A DNA stretch of 64,000 nt, taken from assembly GCA_037833965.1 (NCBI GenBank), contig AP031353.1, positions 15,192,501 through 15,256,500 on the forward strand, given 5' to 3'. This DNA is from Marchantia polymorpha subsp. ruderalis. Its lineage: Eukaryota; Streptophyta; Marchantiopsida; Marchantiales; Marchantiaceae. Shown here in pieces: positions 11,501 to 22,837 of this stretch. The notes beneath the pieces were generated by a model. It was not told the DNA's origin. It was given only the letters and a program-made list of their open reading frames with translations, and searched no databases. Positions within the stretch are counted from its first letter, which is position 1. Each line of letters begins with the position of its first letter. Made by a program: the position numbers and the translations under genes.

Positions 11501-13520
11501 AGAAAATGTCTTAACTAGAATATGTAATTATGACCTACTTTATTTTGATAATATACCTAGCTGTAACCCCTTACATTCTGATCATGTTTGAAAACGACTA
11601 GAACGAGATTTTAGGTTTCTCTGATGATCATTTGATTTCAAAATTGTTCAACGTGTGACAGAAAATTTGATACAATGATAAAAATATTTGGAAAATGCTG
11701 TTACAAAATATCATGTTTGAAGTACATGTCATCCAGACCCAGTTTGGCTAGCTTGACACTTACTCATTTTGCTCATTTGTTTTATATGTGAATGATAGAT
11801 TCATATTTGAAATGTTCTTGAGATATCTTGACACATAATCCTTCTTTTTAAATGTGTTTCCAACATTATTAACTAAATTTCTATAACAAACAGATATTTT
11901 TTGCACTTATTATAATTAAATTAAAAAAATTCCTCCAATCTTGTGTAGTTTTAAAAACAAATCATAGCTTGTTGTAAACTCTAGCTCATAAATAGAAGCA
12001 TAATCATGAATGTTGGTTTTGTCACAATATTCGTTTGACTTGCATCAGTTGAGTAAGAGGTACTTCAGCGGATTGCTTAAATAAGACAAGCGAACATTAC
12101 AGCTTGGTTGAAGGGAAGGGTCAATATGTACAGCTGACCTTGCATACAAATTTTTTCCACTTCCAACTTTGTAATGGGTACTCTTGGGATTTATTCTTTC
12201 TTCTATCAGGTTTTTGGCTTCTCATGTAGATCATTGGATAACAATATGCATTCGTCTTTAGAGAAGGTAAGGCCGGGAGTGCTTAAGTGGACACATTTCC
12301 GTTAAACTCTCTACACACCTTCCTGCCGTTGGTTTTCAGACTAGTAGGGATATCATTACTTCACCAGTATGTGCACAAATTCCCACAGGCAGAGGTTGAT
12401 ATGGGCTCATGGAATCCCCATTGCAGTCTAAACCCTGTCTGGACGTGGGGCACGATGTGGGGTTCTTGTGTTCATAGCTGCGCTGCAGTCCACCTCTGGT
12501 CTTTGTCTCTCTCCGAAGAGATTAGATGATCAGACTGACCCAGCAAACCATAGCCAGAGCTTTGAGAAACATTATATTTGTCCGATTAACATTAGTGAGT
12601 GACACATGCTCAAATAGTACAAAGGACTGTCGAAGCAAAAGAAAAGGCTCCTACATATCTGAAATTTTATATATCTCCGATAGCTCGTTTTCGTGCATGT
12701 ATAGACATGTGAAAGAGCTACAAGGACGGTAACCATATTCATTCAATAGATTCTCAAAAAATACAAGATGAGACCTCATATGGAGTCCGACCCTACATAC
12801 ACCCAAGTGAGCAACTATCTGCAGTCATCGGGGCCCAAAGCATGAAAGATCTAAATGGCCAGCAGGATATTTTCCAGGGAAATCACACGAGGCCGGCATC
12901 TTGGTCTTGATCATTACACGCTAGAAAAAGAACACGGAAAGCTAGATAAAAATGAATAAATCACATGTCCAGAGGATGTCACATAATAATTTAATGCAAA
13001 CATATGTGACACAAAACGAAGAATGTCTTGCACCGATCTTCACTCACATTCATTCGGTTTCGAAATGAGGGCGGAAATGGCCAAGAGACGAGGAGGAACG
13101 TGTGGATGGCAACTTCTACTGACGAAAGGACGTAGCTTCCGAACCATGACACGTCGACGGCAGTTGGCACTCGGCCAAGTCAGACCCTCGACGAGATCGA
13201 GCGCTTTTGCAGCGCAGTTGCCATCCGGACGAATCACAACTCAGGCCAAGTCGACGCGACTGACCGCAGCGTGACACAGTCGGAGGGCAGTTGGCATGAG
13301 AGCGAACGAGAACGCAGTTATAGATACAAGGTCTCCAGTTTACCACCTGGTCATCCACCTCGGATTGCCCGTCTTACCCCGCGGCAATTTGGGGGACGAT
13401 CCGACCATCTGACGGTCGTCGCTGTCGTCGTCCCCTCCGCTTACCACCACCTCTCCCATTTGGCTCGTTTCTATTGGTCGAGATCGGGTGAACGAGCTGA
13501 GCTGACTCGATCGCCTCCGC
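8549..13520. other. Long intergenic stretch, no supported gene
   Basis: I see no exon series, RNA gene or long conserved frame. The longest open frames (8880-9263 minus, 8494-8823 minus) have no recognisable domain and overlap frames on the opposite strand. The part from about 10.6 to 12.0 kb is AT-rich. GC content climbs after about 13.0 kb. Confidence 0.5.
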
Positions 13521-13697
13521 ATGTACAGCGGGGAGGGGCTCCGAGAATCCGACGTGGCGGCTCGGATGACTGCTCGTGGAGCTCTCGATGCGTGGAGGGT
13601 GGTCCAGCAGCCGAAAGTTCCTTGTGGCGAAGAGAAATTCGTGGCTTGCATTTCCCGACAATTTACTCAAGGATTTGGATTTTTTGCGGAGCGGTGA
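13521..13697 (+). CDS. Candidate 58-residue small ORF in a GC-rich island
   Basis: An ATG at 13521 opens a 58-codon frame to a TGA at 13695-13697. The product is well balanced (ALDAWRVVQQPK, GEEKFVACISRQF) and unlike the low-complexity shadows in the other frames, one of which runs 13271-13747. It sits in a GC-rich island spanning about 13.3-14.1 kb that looks more like a gene 5' region than the surrounding spacer. I do not recognise the peptide. It could be a first exon, an upstream ORF of a longer transcript, or chance. Confidence 0.2.
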   Translation: MYSGEGLRESDVAARMTARGALDAWRVVQQPKVPCGEEKFVACISRQFTQGFGFFAER

Positions 13698-16600
13698 CGA
13701 CGTCTGAGTTGACAGGGAAGACCTCCATCTTTCCGGCCAGAAGTTAGCTCTTCCGAGGACTCCGAACTCGCAGCCGATGGCACGAAGCTCATGGACAAAA
13801 GGACATGATTGTCAGAACGAATTGTCCCTCCGAGAAACGCTTCCATTGGGCGGATCCGATTTTTGGCAGATTTTCCTTTATGGTCCTTTATACGATTTTA
13901 GGGCCGTGCGCCTGGCAAGATAAAGAGAACGGGATGATGGTGAGGGCAAACGCAATGTATCTGACCAGGATTCGAGCCGCACGACGGGGCTCAATCACCA
14001 CTCTGATAAAGATACGGATCGATCATCGTCGCTCAGCACCAGACTGGGAAGGCGCCTAGCGGAGAGCAGAGGTAGCATCTGGGGAGGACTCCGGAGGAAA
14101 GTCGGGCAGAAGAATCTGTGGAAACTTGGAGCTGGCCGGGCGGTTTGGGTGGGGCAGGGATATTCATCAGTCTTCCCGCAGGTTTGTTTTCCCACGGGTG
14201 GTTCATGTTGCCCCCACACTTTCATCGTTAGCCCATTCCGGTCTAAGGCTGCCTGATGCCTGGCGAAAATATCTGCTCCCGTAAGGCATTTACACCGAAA
14301 ACCTTCCATCTCTGCATCATTATTCAATATTTACAGAGTTTCGAGGGTTACAGAACTCGAACACTGAGCTCCCTTTGCAGTTTGTGTTTCAGTTGATGCA
14401 CATGACAGTGGAATAAGTGGGTAGATGACACGATACTTCAATAATATACGATTTCACTTTTGAAAAGGATGAGATCCATAAAGAATGAGCCTGTAAATTG
14501 AGGGGGACGCCAGATTCTTGAGCATTTTCCATTAAACAAGGTACTCTTTTCTGGTGCCTCGTACGACCTAGCAGATCCAAGCTGACCGGTACAACTTGGG
14601 TCGGAAATACTGGATGGTCATATTGGTTAGAAAATGAGGTGTAGTCTTGTACTTTTTGAAGCATACCTTCTGTTCCAGATTCTTTCTGGTTGATAGGAAA
14701 CACACTGATGTGTAGTGTATGTCATCGTTGGGGACTGCAATTCCTCAATCGAGTTCAACGTGGTGTATACACGCAACTTCTCGCTCTTTTCTCGTGTTGG
14801 CTACCGTCTTCTACCAGACTCTCCTGTCAATGGAGACCCTTCGTTTGACTCATGAAAGTATCAAAGAAGATTTTGCTTTGTGGATTGAAACCGTACAGCT
14901 TAACAGTATAGTGATATGGGAGATCCAACAAAAAAAATGGCCACTAAGGTTTGTAATATTAATACTCTTGCTACATCGAGGGTACAGAAGTTTAGGTACA
15001 ATGCCCCTGTGAAAGATCGTGAATCAGTAGCTGAGGTCTTTTATGACAACGTTCTGTAGATGATTGTTATGTATTGTCTAAACAATGTTGAAAACAAGAG
15101 TGTGAATGGATAGCTGAATATATTTATCACAAATATCGTGCTCTAACATCAGAAGTTTACATCATCATGTAAATGATATGTATGAAGGGTTTTATTTAGG
15201 TATATATGCATACCTTGGATGAGAGGTCCAATGTTAGCAATATATTTAGATTTTGGGTTATAACATTAGTAGAAAAGAAAAGAGATGAAACATAACAGAA
15301 GATTACATATTCAATTCATAACGGGAATCTTGGATGATGCACCGTACAATTTACGTCAAAATGCCCATTCCCGTAATTTTCAAGCATTGTTCTAGTTTTC
15401 AAAATGTGCACTTTTGCTTAGCGTTAAAGAACTTGTCTGCATTTTTTCCTTCTATAAATATTCACAAATAACACTTTGGAGGACTGAAAATTTGGTGTAA
15501 GCTACAAGCATTTCTTGCTGGACCACGGAGATTTTTTTTCAAATCTCACTCTCATTTTTCCACCTCCCTTATAAATATATGATATGGGTACACTTTGCTT
15601 CACTTGCAGATCATGTCTGTGAAGTGTACGAGAATTCAGAAACTCGAATATTGATCTTTAGAGGAAAAGCGTGTTCGAAAGAAGCTACCATAGAAAAAGG
15701 ATTCTCCTGCGACCTAGCAGCCTACACTCTGCCACCATTCAATATGTTTCCCTTCGTGTTCATTCGGTGATCGTCCACTCCTCCTCACTCGATACATGTT
15801 GATGCAGAGTTTCCTTCTCGAAGATTTGCTCTCGAAGACTTGTAAGAAAAGGTAACTGACTCTTAAAGAATACAGTAAGTATTTGTAACCGATCGCTTTA
15901 TTGTCTTTTCTGCCGTAACAGAATGTCGACTGGGGAGAACCGTAAGAGAGACACTAACCCATGAGACTGCGAACTATGCGTTCTCCTTCGACTGCTTCAC
16001 GAAACCAACAAGTGCTAACAGCTCCACGACGGTGGCGTTTATCACTCCCAAACATGTCTGCGAAACATTGAATTTGGTCTGCTTTCTGAAGGCACGTTTC
16101 TGACAAGTTGTTCTGAGTCTATCCGAATTGGATCTCTGACCCCACTCGTTCCAAGGTCCGAACAAGAGCGAGCAAACAAAGACTCAAGAGACCACCAGTT
16201 TGCCTTGTAGGTTGACAATTTCGTCAGAGAACTTGCCAAAGTGAGATTGAGATGAGACCACCATGTGAGGTCTACTAGATCGGAAGACCTCATCCTGAAG
16301 TTGACCTACATGTGAAACACAAACACTTGTGTACCTGTGAGAGTTACAGTACAGGTCGTGTGATGAGGGTGGAAATTCTTGACTGGGTCTAGACTCCAGT
16401 GATTTTGGGAAGGGTTTGATTTCTAAGAAGAAATTGTAAGCAACATTCTGATCACCATCACCAAAAGTGTGATGCAACCACATTGTAGTAAGTAACCTCT
16501 GGTTGCTTCTCCAGTACTTCTTGGAGTTGCACTTTGGTGAGTCTCAGATTACAATTTCAGATTACAGCTTACAGTCTCAGATTCGAAGGAGAGGTGTACC

Positions 16601-18647
16601 CTTCCTTCGATGATTTCTCATCTCCGTACCATTGTGCATCTTGACATCTTGTTTTCTTTCAGGTTATTTATAAATTAGTAGCCCGCAGTCGCAAGTGCAC
16701 AGCTTTCCTCCAGAACATGTTTCATATCCAAGAGCCCAAAATATGAATCACACCGAAGATTAACATGGCTAATTACCGAACACAAAAACCTCAAGTGCAA
16801 ACGATCATGTACACTGTAAGATTTCAGGAAGCCCATAGAAAGACTGCGCTCTTCACGAGGAACTTCTTATTGTTAGATTCACTTCCGATGGCGCGCTCAA
16901 TACTAAAACTTTACAGCCAACGGTGGGAACCTAAAATTGCCCGCCAGTATAGCAAATCTTTTAGTAGATTTTTTTCTCAAAATTGGACGAATCTTCTATC
17001 CAAAATTTTTAGCTGACATAACGTTTGTATCCGTTCCTTAGAGACATGTATATTTATAGACACACACACAAACACACACACCTGCGCAAAAGCGTCTTGT
17101 GCTCGCAGTCTTATAGATTTCGATCTGAATCTCATGATGGAAATGTAAAGTGCATGGAAAGCGGCTCACAGACGGCATCACCAGTTGCCTACGTTCCACT
17201 GGAAGACGAGAGGGAAATTGGAAGACCTTCCTTCACATGAAACGCATCGGATGAGACCACAGCAGTCCCGGTGTATGTATCAAAGTCGAATGACGGCTTC
17301 TTTTTCACGTGAAGAGTATGCCTCTGATCGATACCCTCTTCTCGATTGACTTGTTTTGTACTGCAGGTCCTCTGTGGTAAGACTCGTCGGTCTAAGGCCG
17401 CCGACGAGTACGTCTACTGACCACAGCAGTGCGTAGATGGATCAATGTAGATGATGCTGGCTTCTATGACGGACTTTCGGCTTATCGTCCATCCCTTAGC
17501 CGCATTTAGCAAGAGACCACTATTTTGTCCTTCCGTATCACCCAGATATGTTGTTCTGCGGGGAATTGGTAAATTACACATCACGGTGACTCCCCTCTTG
17601 TACCTCTTGTGTTGGTAGTGATCTCTCCACTCTGGAACAGCGGACCTGCGTTCATCAGGCAAAAGGTAGCTGCGAGCCTTTCGTGCCTGAAGAGGACGAA
17701 GGGCGTAGTGCCCAAGTGTAAAGGTAATCAAATGAGGAGCATACATATTATATTATATTATGATGTTCGTGCACTCATGTAAATGCATGTGGCTAACTTC
17801 GACATCAGGCAGATGTTGTTGAATCTCTGGCACTCCTCTATCCAACAACAGGTGAATATACTACAGGACTCGAAATACAACGAGGAAAGTATCAGCCCCT
17901 TGCGAGGCTCCAGGTCGTCGACAGGAGCCTGCCTCGCCACCTTCCTCTCCTCTGGGGATCACCTTTTCCACGCCCAGTCAGTCCATCCAGTTCGGACTTT
18001 GGGGGTTTCTCACGCAGCTCCACGTCCCATCAGAACCCGTCTTCTGTCCACAATTCCTCCGGCCGCGGTCATTCAGTCCTGCGACCTTGAAAACGTTTGC
18101 CAAATTCGGAAGGACGGGCAACTTCGAATATAGACCTGCGATGCGCATCTCTCGCTCGCCTCTGTCAGAATTGCCAGATTTGTCATGCTACTTGAGGCCC
18201 AACCATTCAACAGTAGTTTGTCAGGCTATTTTGGGGTACAAAACGCGATTCCCAATTCGTCGTCGCAGATCAAATTTTCGACCAGATTTTGGGCAACCTG
18301 CCCACTTGAGCACGACTGTTGCTCCCCCAAACAAGTGCCTGGTGGTCGTATGTGCAGAGGCCGGAGTAATTGGCTAGGGGCCAACCTTCCTGCGATTTAC
18401 GAAAGGTTAATTTTTGGGGTCGTGGAATCACTTCACCTCTTTTCTTTTCTGGAGTAAAAGCGTCGCTCTCATGGAGCATCTCCAGCTTTATTTAAGCCTA
18501 TGCAAGACCGGAGTATGGTCCAGCAGAAACTAATTATAAACTGTCGACAGACGAGACGGACAGCATGTTGTGACTAACTCACCCTACTTGCTCACGCCAA
18601 CGATAAAAGTCAGAAAACATTTCACTAATTCGGCTAAGCCTATGCTC
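13698..18647. other. Intergenic stretch, no supported gene
   Basis: GC-rich to about 14.3 kb, then mixed composition. A CA-rich microsatellite lies near 17058-17082. Open frames of 60-116 codons occur on both strands between 15.9 and 18.5 kb, mostly mutually overlapping, with no recognisable motif. Several TCAGATTACA-like words repeat at about 16540-16580. Confidence 0.4.
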
Positions 18648-18847
18648 GAGCAACTAATGGGAGTCAGGGAGCACGTGCCTAATTTTTATCAAGTCGATCT
18701 TGGACCCGGGTGGAATTGTTGTCATATTAACAATGTCGAGGTAGTTTGAGCAACTTATGGGAATCCAGGTGCATACGCCTAATTTTTATCAAGTCTATCT
18801 TGGACCCGGGTGAAATTAATCTCATATTAACAATGTCGAGTGAGGTC
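18648..18847 (+). repeat. Two-copy 100-bp tandem repeat
   Basis: Units 18648-18747 and 18748-18847 have a period of exactly 100 bp. Shared landmarks are GAGCAACT(A/T)ATGGGA, CCTAATTTTTATCAAGTC, ATCTTGGACCCGGGTG and CATATTAACAATGTCGAG. Differences are scattered substitutions. No coding frame runs through it. Confidence 0.9.
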
Positions 18848-19260
18848 TACAGCATCGAATAAATTGAGAGTTTTCTATTCCTGACTCTAATTATGCGGTT
18901 CAGAGTTATAGACAAATGATGTTTGTTTGTTGCTGGTAAAGTTGTCTGTAAACTTTGAAGTCAACCATGAAAACAAAAAACAGAAGCAATATGCATCCAA
19001 TATGCGAGAACGCTTGTTCACACTGCTCTTAGAGGAGTGTATTAAATTTTGGATTATTGGCGATAGATACTGCGACGAAAAAGAAAACTTCTGTGCGTCT
19101 ATAAGATCTCACCGTAAATTATCTGCAAAAATGTAGCATTAGGAAATTCTTTGACGATAAACCTGGGCTTATTTTCAGACCCAGAATCATTCAGGGGCTG
19201 ACTAACCTCTAAGCAAGGAGCATTTTGAAGCCAGAAATAAACCTCGTCTAAACCCCCAGT

Positions 19261-19270
19261 CCTATATACT
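19261..19270 (+). promoter_or_regulatory. TATA-like box upstream of the 19.4-kb hairpin
   Basis: CCTATATACT lies in a GC-balanced context about 150 bp upstream of the foldback at 19411-19469. Spacing would put a start site near 19295. This is an inferred promoter with no transcript evidence. Confidence 0.3.
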
Positions 19271-19391
19271 AGCCAGACGGCCAGAGATTCGAGTACTCAG
19301 TACAGGTGCCTCTTCGGAAGAAAAGGTTCAGAGCCCAGGCTTTCAGAACTTGACCGTGTACCGGAAGGACACCTCCCGAAATACAGCCGCC

Positions 19392-19484
19392 TGTCAGTAC
19401 GAAAGCAGGGTCAGCCAACTTTCAACGTAGTGGGTCTCCCGAAGACCCACTAAGTTGAAAGTTAGCTGATCGGGATTCCTGACA
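19392..19484 (+). ncRNA. Candidate microRNA-like foldback
   Basis: The arms 19411-19437 and 19443-19469 are inverted repeats of 27 bases with only two mismatches, separated by a 5-base loop (CCCGA). Beyond a short unpaired stretch, TGTCAG at 19392-19397 can pair with CTGACA at 19479-19484, extending the stem. Long near-perfect pairing with isolated mismatches, a TATA-like box ~150 bp upstream and absence of an open frame fit a plant MIRNA precursor. Neither arm matches a conserved plant miRNA that I recall, so it would be lineage-specific. The very short loop is atypical; a small inverted-repeat transposon remnant or an inverted-repeat siRNA source are alternatives. Confidence 0.35.
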
Positions 19485-19489
19485 TGACA

Positions 19490-21023
19490 TGGATCCAGTA
19501 ACACTGCTCGCTCGCTCTGGAGGTAGCGATGATCACAGCGCACCGAACGGGTTTCAGGAGTCCCAAGGTCCTCCTGCTAGGCCCAGAAAGGGACAGTAGA
19601 GGCTCGAGTGCGGGCGTGGTGATGGGACGACCGGACGGACGGACGGGCGGAGAGGAGTCGGTAGTCGGGGGCCGTGCAGATTGCCAGATTCCAAAGGAAA
19701 GGGAGAGGAGGAGGAGGAGGCCAGGTGAGGACTGTGCTCGGCGTCTACTTAGGGCGGGACGGGACGGCGAAGGGATGGAGTTCTCTCGGCGTCGTCGGAT
19801 GCAGCATCGGACGGCGCAAGCTTCTCAAGATGCTAAGTATATATACTTGGGGTCCGTACTTGGGCGATGACGTCCTCTTACGGACTTGGGGATGACGTCG
19901 CCGGACCTCCCCAAGGTTCCATACATTTCCTCGACTTTCATTCTGAATGGAGTCGTAAAGCGTCTGGACGGCTGCCTGACCCCAAAAGGCTCCGTCGTGC
20001 TGACGTCGCGGTCCCAACAATAGTAAGCCAGCGTTTCGTGTCTCTCGGGGACCTCGGAAAGAGGAAGTTGATGGATGGACGGACGGACTTGGATAGGACC
20101 GACCGACCGATTGGAAGACAGAGTCCGCGACTGGGAGAGGCCGGACCCGTCCCCCCGCGCTGGACTGGTCGATGACTCACGCTCTGGGTGTGGGCGCTCC
20201 CCGCGACGCTCCTTCCTCCCCGCTTCCGTGGCTCGGACGTTCGTTCGCAAATTTCGGCCGACAACTGTTTCGGCCCGCCTATCTGATACCTGTACTTATG
20301 GTCCGTCGTCCGGGCCTTCTATAATTACACGAGTCGATGCTCCCTTCAAGTCAATCTCGAATTGGTTCTGTTTGCGTCCGGATCCATTGAAGAGCCGAGT
20401 TTGTGAGTGTGGGCGGAAAGAAGGACTTCCTTGAAACTTGAAACGCACTCTGACCCCTGGAAAGCCGAATCCTCTGGCGATCTTCATGTCGAACTGTGTG
20501 CCGAACAACATTGTTGGCTTTTCGATTTGGGCTCAGTCCAATTCGTTTCCGTCGGATGAATCAGTCCAGTAGCTATTTCCGGAGCCCCTTGATTAGAAGA
20601 GAGTGATAAAACCCCGAGAAGCTCCTCGGTGCAGGCAGTGCTGAATCTGCTCGAGCGGTCCGGAAGAAGATCTGGGCTTGGCATTTGTGCAGCATTCCGT
20701 TCGGGTGCTCGCCTCTGCGCACCAGCAGGCGTTGAGGTAGTGGTGGTCGATAGTTGGTGACAGGAAGGAAGTGGAAGAAACGAAGGGAAAGGAAAGGAAA
20801 GGAAAGGACTGAAGCGGAGGAGGGCGGGACTGCGTGGGCGGTGGTGCCCATCGAAGTGCTTTCTCCCTGTAGGCAAAGGAAGAAATTTGGCCTTGTGACG
20901 ATCGGTCTTTGCTCTGTATGTCTCTCCCCACTTGTGAAGAAAGAGGTTTCACGTCTTCGATCTCAGGATCCGAGGGCGCTGTATACCAAATTTGTACGAG
21001 CATTTCTGGCTGTGGCTTGAGAA
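19490..21023. other. GC-rich 5' region of the At4g22758-like gene
   Basis: High-GC sequence rich in GGAC/CGAC words (GGACGGACGGACGGGCGG near 19632) and a GGAAA pentamer repeat at about 20782-20808. It probably contains promoter and leader. Many overlapping frames on both strands are by-products of the GC content. An upstream ATG at 20909 opens a frame that runs past the main start at 21024, so it could act as an overlapping uORF if the leader reaches that far. Confidence 0.4.
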
Positions 21024-22061
21024 ATGGGGCGATCTCGATTACTGGAGACAGGTTTCGGCAGCAAGGGCAAAGCCGAGGAAGGCCGAGCGAGAGAGAAGGC
21101 GATTAAGTATTCCGTAGAATCCACCGATACAATTAGTCTGGATGGTTGTCTGAATGTCGAGGAGAGCATCAAGCTCCACGAAGCGTTGGCCCAGTTGACG
21201 AGCCCGTCGTTTTCCACCACCTCAAGTTTCGGGTCCTCGCGCTACGGCTCTTCCGAAAATCTTCACAGCATGGCGTCGCCCAAGGGCTCGTCCAACAACC
21301 TTCTGCAGGGAGCTTCTTCCCCGACGGGAGGATCCTCCAGAAAGATGGCCAAATCTGCGTCCCAAACGCAGCTCGGCAAGTCCAACTCTCAAGCGCGTCC
21401 CGAAGTGGACATCGTCACCGCGAAGAATTCCCTCGCACAACTTTTGAGAAATCCTCAGGTGACGAATCGACCCTTCTTGGTTCTCAAAATCTCCGCTGTG
21501 TCAAAGTTTTGGGATGTTCTTGATTCTGTCTGCGGCCTGTGGTCTGACTCGCTCACTTCTATTTCTCTTCAGGGAAAAGCCGTGGACGCAAGCAAGAGGC
21601 TGGTGATGGTAACGGTCCTCGGCAGCGTCGGCCCGTTACGCGCCTTGGTGGATGCTGATGCGAGCGTCCAGGCCGTCATTGGAGCTGCGCTTCAAATCTA
21701 CGCGCGGGAGGGGCGCCTGCCGGCGATGGGGCTCGATAGCTCGTGGTTCGATCTCTACTCGGGCCACGTCTCCTTTAGCGACGCGCTGGAGCCATTCCAG
21801 CCCATCAAGCCACTGAATGCGCGCAACTTCGTGATGGTGAAGCGACAGTTCCAGCGCGAGGACGTCGTGCGCCAGCGACAGCAGCAGAAGAAGGTGACGA
21901 AGCCGACGTCTTGGCTCGAGGATGTTTGGGGATTTGGGACGTGGTGGGCGAAGGTCGTCATGGCTGCCTCTCCTGCATTTCTGCAGGGCACCGAGAATAA
22001 ATCCGCTAAGGCCTGGCTGCACGAGCTGGAGGCGCAGCCCTCCGCCATTCCGAGCTTCTGA
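21024..22061 (+). CDS. At4g22758-like protein (DUF7054-type domain)
   Basis: Function in the family is unknown. Two exons, 21024-21458 and 21573-22061, join in phase to 307 residues. Residues 1-145 are mostly disordered and Ser/Gly-rich (SSFGSSRYGSSENL, SSRKMAKSASQTQLGK). The conserved domain covers roughly residues 154-240, with LVMVTVLGSVGPLRALV, ALQIYAREGRLP, SWFDLYSGHVSFSDAL and ARNFVMVKR, matching the plant family that includes Arabidopsis At4g22758: a beta-rich, ubiquitin-like-looking fold by inference. A basic Gln/Lys-rich stretch (RQRQQQKKVTK) and a Trp-rich segment (WLEDVWGFGTWW) follow. The intron has a CAG/GTGACG donor and a strong pyrimidine tract before TTCAG. It is 114 bp and stop-free, so retention would give a 345-residue form. 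The start at 21024 is the first ATG of this frame. Confidence 0.85.
   Translation: MGRSRLLETGFGSKGKAEEGRAREKAIKYSVESTDTISLDGCLNVEESIKLHEALAQLTSPSFSTTSSFGSSRYGSSENLHSMASPKGSSNNLLQGASSPTGGSSRKMAKSASQTQLGKSNSQARPEVDIVTAKNSLAQLLRNPQVTNRPFLVLKISAVSKFWDVLDSVCGLWSDSLTSISLQGKAVDASKRLVMVTVLGSVGPLRALVDADASVQAVIGAALQIYAREGRLPAMGLDSSWFDLYSGHVSFSDALEPFQPIKPLNARNFVMVKRQFQREDVVRQRQQQKKVTKPTSWLEDVWGFGTWWAKVVMAASPAFLQGTENKSAKAWLHELEAQPSAIPSF
21459..21572 (+). other. Stop-free intron with length divisible by three
   Basis: Donor AGGTGACG and acceptor TTTCTCTTCAGGG flank 114 bp that translate without a stop in the host frame. Splicing or retention both keep the downstream domain in frame. The inserted 38 residues are hydrophobic and lie just before the conserved domain, and they are not part of the domain pattern I recall, so splicing is the likelier default. 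Confidence 0.6.
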
Positions 22062-22582
22062 CTTGTGACGGTTTTTTTCACGGGCCGCGAGGAACACGCA
22101 ATGCACTCGATGGTTTGCGACGGTCCGGAAGCGGATGGCCTCGCTATCTGCTGAGAGAGTTTTGCAGAATCGTTCGACGAAGGAGTTGAGAGTATGAGTC
22201 AGTTTGTTCCATGCAGGTCGGCATTCGAGTTGCCGTGCTCGAAATCACAGTGCGAATGTCGATTGGAAACGCGCTTTCCGATAGCATGCTTGTTCAAATT
22301 ACGAGTTCACCCCTGTACATTACGGTGTCTTGGATTCTCGATATCCTGCACAGGTTCGTTCTGAAGCTGAAGTGGGGGCGGGCGTATGAGCAGGACATAA
22401 TGACGAATCACGCGGAGATCTATCGCTCTCGAACGCCCCCCGCACCACGAGGATACTACTGAGGAAGTGTCTGTTGCTCGAGTCCCGAGCGTCCTGTCAG
22501 TCTTGTGACATTTGTACAGCAGGGACGGGATTATGGTTAGTCATGAAACATGAATGAGTGAGTGCTAGTCTGCCACTCTCAG

Positions 22583-22726
22583 TCAGTGTCCAGCATTTTG
22601 TGTCGTGGACTGATTCGCCTCGAACGCACTGTGGAGAGGCATGTATGTAGCGTACGCGGGTGTTGGAAGGATGGAAGAAGTCAGGAAAATGACGACGAAT
22701 AGGCAGTAGACCGCGAGCTTAGCCAT
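22583..22726 (-). CDS. Candidate 47-residue secreted peptide
   Basis: From the ATG at 22726 the frame encodes a typical signal peptide: MAKL, then a hydrophobic core (AVYCLFVVIFLTSSIL), then PTPAYA with a plausible cleavage after AYA, leaving about 21 residues (TYMPLHSAF start, NAGH end). An in-frame ATG at 22756 would add MDKGRWRILN, which makes a poorer signal. Codon choice is GC-rich like the neighbouring genes. It lies ~520 bp beyond the stop of the convergent At4g22758-like gene and may overlap that gene's 3' UTR. The mature part has no cysteines and no peptide-hormone motif that I recognise. It might instead be a first exon or chance. Confidence 0.35.
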   Translation of the reverse strand: MAKLAVYCLFVVIFLTSSILPTPAYATYMPLHSAFEANQSTTQNAGH

Positions 22727-22837
22727 GTTCAGTATTCTCCACCGCCCCTTGTCCATTTCTGCCGGTGGAGAGTATACCCCACATACCTGTTGAGTCGTCT
22801 GCACCAGTTCTCTCTTCTTACACCGGTTTTGATACAT

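Noticed and set aside
13271..13747. 158-codon plus-strand frame
   Set aside because: The composition is shadow-like, and two minus-strand frames plus the better 58-codon frame share the same bases.
17414..18479. Cluster of 60-116-codon frames on both strands
   Set aside because: They are mutually overlapping with no recognisable motif; chance is adequate.
19529..20511. Several 100-140-codon frames on both strands
   Set aside because: They overlap in up to four frames of a GC-rich, GGAC-repeated region and show only Arg/Gly/Ser-rich low-complexity translations.
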